A stretch of DNA of 64,000 bases, taken from assembly GCA_963565915.1 (NCBI GenBank), contig OY751492.1:124001-188000 (forward strand), in the 5' to 3' direction. The notes under the pieces were generated by a model. The model was given only the letters and a program-made list of their open reading frames with translations. It ran no database searches and was not told where the DNA came from. Both the position numbers and the translations under genes were made by a program. The DNA is from Entoloma clypeatum (Eukaryota > Basidiomycota > Agaricomycetes > Agaricales > Entolomataceae). Positions 55,060 through 64,000 of this stretch are shown piece by piece. Position 1 is the stretch's first letter, and the number at the start of each line of letters is the position of its first letter.

Positions 55060-57149
55060 GTACTAGTACTCACGAGGCACGGCGCCAACATAAACTCCAG
55101 GTTGAACGTACTAATACTACGCTAAACTCAAAAAGCGCTTGCTCCCTGTCCTCGCTCTTTATGGTCCGTGCAGTCTACGGGCTTGATGAAATCAATCTCT
55201 CAGAGTTCACATTCAGTGGTTGCTCTTGCCGGATATGTTACACTTCCAAGCTACGTCGTTCTTCCTGACAAAATGTACGTGAAGGGAACCCCGCGCTGGC
55301 TCACAGTTAGAATAATATTTCCCCCCAACCAGTTTATGTCGCTTCATACTTGGCGATGCTAAACTCCCGTGATCCCCTGGAACGGAAGGACGGCCCCACA
55401 GAATCCAGTTTTTCGATGCAGTGAAACATCTGCCAACGTTCAGTGCTAGATCTAGCCTTCCTGGGCCATCATCAACCACTATTTCTCCTGTGCGCCTTCT
55501 CATTCATTATTTGTTTCCCTCATCCTTGATTTCGTCTGTCTAATCTCCAGGCCACATCCAAATATTGCAGTTATCGACTTGGAAATATCTACCCTCTCCT
55601 TTTGCAGACGATTCTCGTTCTGCTTCAACTGATCCTTCCTTAGTTTTCGCGTCCTTCAACCGGAACTGTATACAAAAATGACACATTCGTTCAACCCTCC
55701 TTTTTTTGGCGTCAGAATCACATAAGTGTTGACTTGATCTCAACCTTGATCTTCCTGCCCCATTAGTGGCGTCACTGAGGGTTTCATCTTTCTGGACCCA
55801 ATGGTTTCAGACTTCTATAGAGACAAGTATAATAGAGGATTCCGCCATCCGGACATATTAATATTGGACCACATTCCAAGCAGGCACAGAAGCCACCTCA
55901 CTCCCTCATCCATCCCCTAGTGTGATCCAATCATCCGTACGTGCTCTCCTAAACCGAACACATTTCATACACTGACAAAATCCAGTGTAAAACGCCCGGT
56001 GCAACGCAATGATGGCAGGTTATTCCGAATTTCTCAATGACCAGGTCTAATTTTACCAACCAGTTTGGGGTGCCCCCATCCTTGCTCTTTCCGCACGTCC
56101 CAAGTTGTGGGGAGCAGGTATTTATGTATGTCTCAATCACCAATCATGGTCCGACAGAACCACCCACCATATGCGATGCCGCAGTCCTTGCGAATATGAG
56201 TTTCCAACCCAACCACTGAAGAATCCTTCAAGAAACCGTTCGCGGACGCTTACTACGGGGTCTCCCCCCTCCCACCCTAAACCCACAGAAAAGCGTCAAA
56301 CTCCACACCAAAGAGCACGCAGAACCAGACTCGGACCTCGCATGCTTCAAAGGCTTCTTCACCCGCCCATGGACCCGCGCCTCCTCCAGGATCTCCAACC
56401 TGCTCTCCCCTTGCCGGACCAAGCTTCGCAAACCACGTCCACAGCGTCCCGCTCCAGATCTCCGTTACCACCACTAATAGCACTACATCAGAAAAACCGA
56501 AACCCAGCAGCAGCCTTCCACAACACGACGACCGTCATTCTCAGAATCCGAATGTTGGCAGGTGGCAGTCTCAGGCCACGGTTTACAAGGTTGCTGCTGC
56601 TCTTCTTCCCCTCACTGGAAGGCTGAGCAGAAAATGGAGGCGCCTACTGCGCACAACCCCCAACGGTGCCGATCGACCGGGGCCGCCGCCGCCGGGCTAG
56701 CAGCGTGAATGACGGAGATGGCACGGGGTACGTCGAGATTGCAGCAGGAACATGAAACCATATGTCTGATAAATCCCTAAGCTACAGTGTAAAGAGCATG
56801 AGCCCACCGACATTCGGAGGGAGGGGGGGGGGGAAACGGACAGAATCGAAAGATGGGCTACTACTGTAAAGTAGATAATTTACGGGATAATACTACGTAC
56901 GCGATGATGATGAGGGAAATAGTTTGTTGAGGATGAAGCTGGGTCGACGAAAACAGCATCTGTCTCTGTACAATGTATCTGTATGCGAAACCCAAAGTAG
57001 GGTCCTGAGGGGGTGAAGCAAAGGGTGAAGACCTAGGGGGAAACGAGAAGAAAAAGATCGCAGACGTATACCCATGACCATAAACAAACCTCACCCCTCT
57101 GCACTCACCCCCCCCCTAACATTGCACGCACGAACCCAAGCACTCTCAC
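55060..57149. other. Mostly non-coding, possible unplaced exons
   Basis: May hold the last GNAT exon. Around 56220-56470 plus-strand frames look exon-like (SFKKPFADAYYGVSPLPP; KSVKLHTKEHAEPDSDLACF) but I recognise no family and cannot build a gene. Confidence 0.3.
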
Positions 57150-59341
57150 TCAAATCAACACCTGCTCCATCGCCTCCTTTTCAAACTTCTTCATCGCACT
57201 CACTATAAACACACACACACACGCGTTCAGCTCCATAATCCAAAGAAAAACGCCAGAAGAGCAGTGTAGGAGCCAGACGACGCAGAAAGAAATGAGGCGA
57301 GCAAGAAGCAAAGCGAGAAAAAGTCAAGGTTGCAAAGCGAAAACACGAAGCTCAGTGGTAAGAGGGGGGGAAGAAAGGAGAGCAGGCGAGTGTGACAAGG
57401 CAGCAAAAGCACGAAAGAAAGGAGATGAGGAAAGAAAGAAGCACATAAGGAAAAGAAAAGAAAAACTCACTCTCCAACCGACAACATTCATTGCTCAACA
57501 ACACAGGCTGCCACACGAACGCCTTCATCGACTCCGTCAGCCGATACTTTTTCGCCGGAGGATGTGTCCTTCCCGTCCTTACCCTCCTTCCCATCCTTAC
57601 CCTCCTTTCCATCTTTCCCGTCCCCAACAGCAATAGCAGGCGGAAGCGCCCCATCGACGTCCATCTCCGTAGGATGTCGCGTCGGGCCCGTCGAGTCCGT
57701 CCCACCTCCACCTCCACCGCCACCACCAGCAGCGGCCTCGAGGCGGAGCTTTTCTTGGTGTTTGTCTGTTGGATACAAAGGAGGTTTGTTCGTTAGTGTG
57801 TTGATTGATTTGGTTGAAGAAGAGGGACGAGGTAAGAAATGGGTAAGAGTGGGAAGGAACGGGTGAGAATAGACTGTGAAGCGATAGACAGGGAAAAGGG
57901 GGGGGGGGGAGGAAAGAAACGAACACATAGTAAAAGGGGAGAATGACGAAAGGAACGAAGGAGGACCAACGCGGGAGGACTCGGAGTACTGGGAGAAACA
58001 GTACACGGGGGAGAGGTGGGTAGGGAAGAGGGAGAGCAATAGAAACACAAAAAGCAGTCACAAAGACCCCCCCCCCCCCAGCAAAACGAAAAGAAAGAAG
58101 GTGAGGAACAAAGGCCACAGGAAGCGAAGGGGGGGATATAACGACAACAGGAAAACAAATAAATCAAGATTGGAAAGGGAAAGGAAGATAGGAAAGGGAG
58201 AGGAAAGGAGAAAGAAAGAAAGAAAAACGCACCCCACGCCAAAACGCTCCTCTCCCACTCCTCCTCGGCCTTGGCGAACCCGACCTTGGCCTGCTCTGCC
58301 AGCTCGACGAGGAGCGCTTCCTGCCGCGCCGCGAGCAGCGCGACGTGGTCATGGAAGCCGGTGCGTTTGATGAGTTTCTGGTTTGGGTTGGTGTTAGCAT
58401 AGAAAGGGAAGCAGGGGTAGGTGGAAAGCAGGAGGAAGATGCAGAGAGATAATAAAGCAAAAGGAAAAGAGACGCATACACTCATCGTGAACTTGTTATA
58501 CGGGAACAGCGTCGGCATGAAGCTGAAAAAGTGCTCGTCGTACTCGTCCAGCTGGATCGGGAGGATCGCGAGCTGCGCCAGCATCGGCTTGATCGCGGGG
58601 GGGGGAACTTGCCTTTGGCCTCCCATAATTCTGTCGCAAAAAGAATTGAGATGGAACAGGGGATAGGAAATAGGAAATAGGAGACGAAATGCACCCAGGG
58701 CAATGGCAGCTTTGAGCAGCTTGACTTCATGCTGTATGCGAGGGTCGAACGAGGCCTAATAATCGGAGTAAGCATATATATCACTGATGCACGACGCAAG
58801 GCAAAAAAAAGGAACATACGAGATCCGCTTCTTCCCGCCCTCGACGACGGTCATGTACCGCTTCCGCTTCCCCCGGCCTTCGCCTCCCAACCCGTGTCCA
58901 TCGCGGCGTCGTGGTCCTGTTGGTCACGCAGGCGGAACCTGGGACTCGATGTCTGAAGAGGGGGTGTGCGAGGAGACGGCGACGGGGTGGTCCTTCGTCC
59001 CGTCTACTCTCTCTTTCTCCCTCTCTCTTATCCAAACCCTCTCGTTGTCTTTCTCCTTTTCCTTTTCTCCCTCTCCCTCACCTTGTCCTTGTTCTTATCT
59101 TTATCCTTATCCTTATCCCTATGCCGCTCCTTACCCTTCACCGACGCCGTCAGCAAATGCAACGAGCTGTTCACCAACGACTTGGGCTTCTTCGGCGTCT
59201 TGTCCTTGAGCAGCGCGACCTCGCCCGAGGAGACGTAGAACCCCGTCTGAGGCCAAGGAGGGTGGGGAACAAAGCCTCGGGGATTATTGGTTCCTCCGTC
59301 GTTGATATCGGAAGGTTGAACGCTGAACTTGTGCTGAAACT
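57150..59341 (-). pseudogene. HPC2/ubinuclein-like histone chaperone gene, cut by Copia F
   Basis: Minus strand. Blocks in order: C-terminal part of the HPC2-related domain (TGFYVSSGEVALLKDKTPKKP, about 59240), Lys/Asp/Glu-rich linker, KRYMTVVEGGKKR, SFDPRIQHEVKLLKAA, AIKPMLAQLAILPIQLDEYDEHF with FMPTLFPYNKFTM, KLIKRTGFHDHVALLAARQ, then YRLTESMKAFVWQPVLLSNECCRLE (ubinuclein middle domain) and a last exon 57202-57150. Such proteins serve in the HIR/HIRA histone H3 deposition complex. Frame breaks: a C9 tract near 58605 (10 C would fit), a mismatch at the KKRIS/ASFDP junction, and a shift in the Gly-Lys repeats near 57560. Copia F starts at 59342, removing the upstream coding part from this side. 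Confidence 0.62.
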
Positions 59342-59688
59342 TGTTGAACATATCGCCAGATATGTCACACCATGTGCTTGTCACAGAAAGTGACTATAAG
59401 TCACTATTACCATATATGTGAGTTTATGGTATAACCACGGACGCATGACTTGTTTATGTATTGTTTGTGCAATGGTCCGTGCGTATATTGGATTAGTATA
59501 AATACCCATATATTTAGTACGATGAATCCTAACCTCTTGAACACCCAGTTCTTTGAGTTAACTAACCGCTAGTATAGCTTCTAGTTCTCCTATAGTTACT
59601 CTTCACCAGGTTAGTAGAGCTTCCAACATGCCTTCGTACCGCTACGTCTTGAGCGCCCTTTGGGCTGCCTACGTCGGTTACATCATTA
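59342..59688 (+). repeat. Copia F 5' LTR
   Basis: Starts TGTTGAACATATCG and ends ACATCATTA directly before GGTTATGGGCCC. TATA box and donor CAG/GTTAGT (59607-59615) are kept. Confidence 0.9.
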
Positions 59689-60464
59689 GGTTATGGGCCC
59701 CGGCCCTAGCGCCGCATGCTCTAAGTATCTTAGCTTTTGCACTATTATTGGCAACATCCGCTTTGTATGCTAGCCTGGAGACTGGTTTCCTCAGTATCGA
59801 ATACATCGAGCTCGACGGTTCCCTCAACGGTGAACCTCGCAGCATTCGAGGTATTGAATGTACCTTTCAGTGGGCCATTCTTGATCGATTACTTGAGAGA
59901 ATCCCTGTCACAATGATCGTATCACGAGAGCAAGTCCATATGGTGCCAACGGCACAGGGCTCAGTCCCTTCAGGTCTTGATGACAATGGACGCATCGTTG
60001 CACGATGTGGGGTGTGTCGACAACTTGTTGTTGACAGTCAGCATTGCCCAAGGCATTGCATAGACAACACCACCTTTGACTACTCGTGTACTACGTGTGA
60101 TGCAGGATCAGCCAGGACTCAAGTTCAAAACCGCAGACGGCGTAATCGCCGTACTGAGGTACCTGTTGCAGTACCTACCCAAGATGGAGATCCCACGGAT
60201 TCTCCACCCGTGTATGTTGATGATGGGACCATCCCTGAAGCACACGGGGCACCTCCTCTTTCGCCTCCGGCCCGACAAATTCGGTTGCCAGATAATGACC
60301 CCTTAATTGAGGCGGCGAACAGAGCGAATGAAGTCATGCTCCCTATTCAGGGAGGATCTTGCACCTGTGGGCAACATCGCACTCAGGGCGCACATGACGA
60401 TTGGGTAGAACTAGTGATGGCATTTCATATGCTACCACTAGACCAAACAGAAAACGAAGAATGA
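59628..60464 (+). CDS. ORF0 of Copia F
   Basis: 278 aa, same length as the Copia C copy (28641-29477), with the hydrophobic helices, CGVC...HCPRHC...CTTC cluster and Arg-rich patch all kept. In the first 45 codons after the LTR I count 12 silent and 3 replacement differences between copies, far from the neutral expectation. This is the better copy for study because its gag-pol partner is also unbroken. Confidence 0.75.
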   Translation: MPSYRYVLSALWAAYVGYIIRLWAPALAPHALSILAFALLLATSALYASLETGFLSIEYIELDGSLNGEPRSIRGIECTFQWAILDRLLERIPVTMIVSREQVHMVPTAQGSVPSGLDDNGRIVARCGVCRQLVVDSQHCPRHCIDNTTFDYSCTTCDAGSARTQVQNRRRRNRRTEVPVAVPTQDGDPTDSPPVYVDDGTIPEAHGAPPLSPPARQIRLPDNDPLIEAANRANEVMLPIQGGSCTCGQHRTQGAHDDWVELVMAFHMLPLDQTENEE

Positions 60465-60554
60465 TGATCGACAAGGCAGCTCGTCTATTTATTTTTCTGA
60501 TGCGCTTTTTCGATATTTCATATGCTGACTCTATTTATGTTTCGCAGCATCATC

Positions 60555-63500
60555 ATGTCTTCAAATTCAAAACTCGACCTTGCTTCCTCCGTTCCCAAGC
60601 TCACCACCACAAACTTCTCCATCTATCAGCAGAAGATGAGCGCCTACCTGAAGGCAGCTAAAGTGTGGAGGATCGTCACCGGCGACAAAAAATTCCCGGC
60701 TGACCCCAAAGAGACAGATTTCCAAGACAAGTTAAACACTTGGCATGAGCAGGACGATCAGGCCCAAGGCCTGATTCAGATGTCCATTTCGGACTCTCTC
60801 GTCCACCACATCAAGGGAGCTAAAACCTCCAAGGAGATGTGGGACCTGATCGCCACAAAACTGTCCACGGTTGGCCCGTCCACCGTCTTTGCTGATTTCC
60901 AGCAACTCCTCCGCACCTCTCTTTCTCCTGCTGATCCTTTATCTGGCATCGATAAGATGCAGACCCTATTTCAACGACTTGAGCACAACCACATAGACAT
61001 CCCCAAGTTCGTCCGGATCATGATGATCCTGAATGGACTGCCTCAGGGCTATGATGGTCTAGTACACAGCATCCTTTTTGATGTGGTATACTATGTGGCG
61101 CCTGGCAGCAATCAGTCCACTGTACTCGAGATCGGGAAAGTAATCGAGCAGGTACGCTCGGAATACTTCCGTAAAAACCCGCACGCTCCACAGTCCCAAG
61201 GAGGCGCTCACGCGAATAAGATCTCTGCGGTAAAACGCGCTCGTCCCAACCCCCCAAAGTACCAGCCTCGCACTGGACCCTCTCAGGGATCTTCGGAAGG
61301 ACCGGCTGCTAACCAGCAGCATTCGCATCAGCACTCCAAGCCCTGGAAAGGCAAGGGATGTGGAACTTCCGCCGGGAAGACCAAGGGCAAAGGACCCTGG
61401 AAAGGTAAAGAGAAGGCGCATTTTGCCTCCTCTGCCATGGATAGCGCCCCTGATGGGCAGCTTCCAATCCAGACCTTACCCAGCACGGTCATTTACGGAA
61501 ATGGGTCTATCTTCACTCCGCACCCCTCATCATCCACCGACTGGAGGATTAGGAACAACCAATCGCTTGCGATCGGTAACATTCCTGGCCCAGGCCCTTT
61601 CACAGACCTGGATGGAGCGCGCACGCTAGCTAACAGCATTGGTGTTCCTCCAACAGCTCAGAATCTAACTCGCCTTGTCGAGGTCCCTGCACTTCAACGT
61701 AATGAAGCTGCAACGTCAAGGCCGCTCTCAGCGCCTCCGACAATGGACCCCCGGAATCACCGCATTCCGGTTTTCGAAGAAACGCCGAGTAGAATCAGCT
61801 GGGCTGATGAGATGGAGACAGAAGACATAGCCCCCACCATAAGGGGCTATTACGATGAAGGATACGTCAATGACTATATGGAGTATGAAGTTTCCCGTGG
61901 TGATGGAAACAACAACGACATGGGGTATGTTTCACATTCAAAAGCACGTACAATGCAGTTAACAAATACTTCACAGAAGCCTCTTTGGAGACGAGTGAAT
62001 GGACGGCGGTCCAATGTATTTTTATCACCTGCTGTACACGCGCTTATAGCGCAAATAAATTCTCATTATGCGAATTGTGCTGAATGTAAGAAACAGAATC
62101 AATCCAATTGGATTCTTGATTCAGGTGCATCATTGCACTTCACTCATGATATCAATGATTTCATAGAGTATACCCCACTAAAAGATCGTCAATCTGTGCA
62201 AATTGCACAGAAAGGTCACACTATTCAGATCCTTGGACAAGGAACGGTGTTGATTAATCACACCATCAAGAAAAACGGGCGAGAACAAAATAAAATAACT
62301 CGTCTATCACCCGTTTATTACATACCAGATTTAGACGTTCGTCTTTTATCTGTAGGCGAGATTCTTAAACAAGGAAATGAAATTAGCGGACGATTTGGTT
62401 CGATCACGCTAAAGACCAATTCAGGTCTTCCTTTGTTTATGTGTTATCCTCATAAGGCAAATGAATCAATTTATTGGCTAAATGCCACGATCATTAAAGA
62501 GGAACGAATACACTTGGTTAGTCTTAGTGTCTCACAATCTGTTGATTATGACACCTGGCACAAGCGATTCGGACACCCTTCACATGAAGTACTACGACAT
62601 GCTTCTAAACATGTCAAAGGTTTCAATGGAGTGGACAAACCGTCCACTGAGCGACCCTGCAAAGGATGCGCTCTTGGAAAGATGCCTTCAAAATCTTTCC
62701 CACCATCTCAGACACGCGCTAAAGCACCTCTTGAGCTAATCCATTCGGATTTAAAGCAATTCAAGAAGGCGACTTATGGCAAATATAATTATTATATCAG
62801 CTTTGTTGATGACTGCACATCACACGCCTGGATCTCTTTATTGAGACTAAAATCCGATGCACACTCTGCACTTCGTGATTTTAATGCCATGGTTAAAAAC
62901 CAATTCAATACGACAATTAAAACTTGGTGTTTTGATGGCGGCGGTGAGTTTGTCCCTTTCCAAGCAGATATGCGTGAGATGGGAATCCAGGGTGAAGTTA
63001 CTGTGCCGCACCAGCCACAACAAAACGGTCGTGCGGAACGTTTCAACAGAACTTTAATGGATAAAGCACTTGCTATGTTGCATGATGCTTGCCTACCCGA
63101 AATATGGATTCAATTTGCGGTAGAACATGCACTTCACTTGTATAACCGAACTCCATTGAAAAGACATGGATGGCTTACTCCGTATGAGTCCCTTAAAAAG
63201 GAAAAGCCTGATGTGTCGAACCTACACGTTTTTGGATGTGGTGCTTATGTCTTTCTTCCAAAAGAAGTTCGTACTACCACCGCTAAATCCGAGCTGATGA
63301 TCTTCATCGGATTTAAAACTGGAACTAAAGGTTACCGGTTTATGCGGATGCCAAACAACGTGGTCTTCATAGGTGTCACAGCAATGTTTGATGAACAGCT
63401 GTTCCCGAAATGTTCTACATTGAACAAAATACCTTCGATAACACAATACCATGATCCAACATCAGACGATATGGGAAACGATGATGCAAATGGACATGAT

Positions 63501-64000
63501 GGCCCGTCTGATTTACCAACCGACGATTTCCATTCGGAAGACAATGATGCACATGGTCCTGGCGGTTCACGTTACCCGTCTAATCCAGGAACCCATGATG
63601 ACAATCATAACCTCCCTGATACAAATAGCGACCAAACTGGTCAGCTTCCCGAAGGTTCCAGTCAGACTTCTGATGGAACAAACAGACAGGACACCGCTGA
63701 GAATCAGCAGTGGGTTCCCCAGACTCGCAATCCAGGAAAATGTGTGCGCACAGATGCACCAAACGATGATCGTACCTTACCAGGTGATTATCGTCCACAG
63801 ACTGATCGTCCTCGTCGTACTCGGGTTATACCCCAGCGTCCTGGAAATGTTTACAGGAATGACCTGGCTGAGGCCTTGCGTCAAAATCAGCGTGATTGGA
63901 GCAGAACCGTTCAGGAGGATTCACGGCGATACGCCTATAATCCCCGATCGGAGACCAGACCCCAGCAATCTGGCGCTGATCCATCAACTAGCTCCGCTGA
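60555..64000 (+). CDS. Copia F gag-pol, 5' two thirds, open to the edge
   Basis: Starts MSSNSKLDLASS at 60555, preceded by acceptor TTTCGCAG (ends 60547). Same domains as Copia C through integrase and into the linker before RT; CGA at 63147 where Copia C has TGA. No stop seen in 1,148 codons. RT and RNase H lie beyond the window. Confidence 0.9.
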   Translation, partial: MSSNSKLDLASSVPKLTTTNFSIYQQKMSAYLKAAKVWRIVTGDKKFPADPKETDFQDKLNTWHEQDDQAQGLIQMSISDSLVHHIKGAKTSKEMWDLIATKLSTVGPSTVFADFQQLLRTSLSPADPLSGIDKMQTLFQRLEHNHIDIPKFVRIMMILNGLPQGYDGLVHSILFDVVYYVAPGSNQSTVLEIGKVIEQVRSEYFRKNPHAPQSQGGAHANKISAVKRARPNPPKYQPRTGPSQGSSEGPAANQQHSHQHSKPWKGKGCGTSAGKTKGKGPWKGKEKAHFASSAMDSAPDGQLPIQTLPSTVIYGNGSIFTPHPSSSTDWRIRNNQSLAIGNIPGPGPFTDLDGARTLANSIGVPPTAQNLTRLVEVPALQRNEAATSRPLSAPPTMDPRNHRIPVFEETPSRISWADEMETEDIAPTIRGYYDEGYVNDYMEYEVSRGDGNNNDMGYVSHSKARTMQLTNTSQKPLWRRVNGRRSNVFLSPAVHALIAQINSHYANCAECKKQNQSNWILDSGASLHFTHDINDFIEYTPLKDRQSVQIAQKGHTIQILGQGTVLINHTIKKNGREQNKITRLSPVYYIPDLDVRLLSVGEILKQGNEISGRFGSITLKTNSGLPLFMCYPHKANESIYWLNATIIKEERIHLVSLSVSQSVDYDTWHKRFGHPSHEVLRHASKHVKGFNGVDKPSTERPCKGCALGKMPSKSFPPSQTRAKAPLELIHSDLKQFKKATYGKYNYYISFVDDCTSHAWISLLRLKSDAHSALRDFNAMVKNQFNTTIKTWCFDGGGEFVPFQADMREMGIQGEVTVPHQPQQNGRAERFNRTLMDKALAMLHDACLPEIWIQFAVEHALHLYNRTPLKRHGWLTPYESLKKEKPDVSNLHVFGCGAYVFLPKEVRTTTAKSELMIFIGFKTGTKGYRFMRMPNNVVFIGVTAMFDEQLFPKCSTLNKIPSITQYHDPTSDDMGNDDANGHDGPSDLPTDDFHSEDNDAHGPGGSRYPSNPGTHDDNHNLPDTNSDQTGQLPEGSSQTSDGTNRQDTAENQQWVPQTRNPGKCVRTDAPNDDRTLPGDYRPQTDRPRRTRVIPQRPGNVYRNDLAEALRQNQRDWSRTVQEDSRRYAYNPRSETRPQQSGADPSTSSA

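Larger units (their letters stand above)
59342..64000 (+). mobile_element. Copia F, relative of Copia C, runs off the window
   Basis: 5' LTR 59342-59688 (347 bp), PBS 59689-59700, ORF0 59628-60464, gag-pol from 60555 open to the window end. The 3' LTR and target duplication lie outside. LTR and ORF0 differ from Copia C at several percent, but 60658-63145 looks identical to 29676-32163. Confidence 0.92.

Noticed and set aside
57793..58626. 277-codon minus-strand frame
   Set aside because: It reads through two introns; only parts match the ubinuclein-like protein, joined by GT...AG introns of composition unlike the exons.

Overview
This window is from a filamentous fungus, almost certainly a basidiomycete (Agaricomycetes). 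Host genes are cut by many 50-65 nt GT-AG introns. The gene families present (a GSTFuA-like glutathione transferase, a CxxC...HxxxxC protein, an HPC2/ubinuclein homologue, a four-domain aldehyde dehydrogenase) and the mix of chromodomain Gypsy and Copia elements fit that group.

Region 1 (1-14.6 kb) is a normal host block. It holds the C-terminal end of a short-chain dehydrogenase, a small secreted peptide gene (-), a secreted NodB/CE4 polysaccharide deacetylase (12 exons), a dual-specificity phosphatase, an aldehyde dehydrogenase (15 exons), an intron-containing tRNA-Lys(CUU) (-), a dienoyl-CoA isomerase (-, 7 exons), a zinc-binding protein (-) and a glutathione transferase (-). I rebuilt exon structures by hand; all stated exons join in frame unless noted.

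Region 2 (15.1-35.2 kb) is a nest of retrotransposons in a decayed eRF1 gene. A solo LTR with a 5-bp duplication sits in the eRF1 remnant. An old Copia element (A, minus strand) cuts off its 3' end. Gypsy B (perfect AAAAC duplication, LTRs differing at one base) is inserted in the coding region of Copia A, and Copia C (perfect ACTTA duplication) in its 5' LTR.

Region 3 (36.9-51.2 kb) holds two related, decayed Gypsy elements (D and E) flanking a minus-strand non-LTR retrotransposon fragment.

Region 4 (51.2-59.3 kb) has a gene with an HELSH zincin-like motif (-), a GNAT acetyltransferase with one frame break, and an HPC2/ubinuclein-like gene (-). The 5' side of the last is cut by Copia F, which is related to Copia C and runs off the right edge with an open gag-pol frame.

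The most unusual biology is in the retrotransposons. Copia C and F carry a conserved extra ORF (278 codons; hydrophobic N-terminus plus a RING-like cysteine/histidine cluster) that starts inside the 5' LTR and is translated straight through the primer binding site. A predicted intron would remove this ORF and the primer site and bring gag near the cap. The three Gypsy elements show LTR/primer-site complementarity of the Tf1 self-priming kind, with two different but matching sequence pairs.
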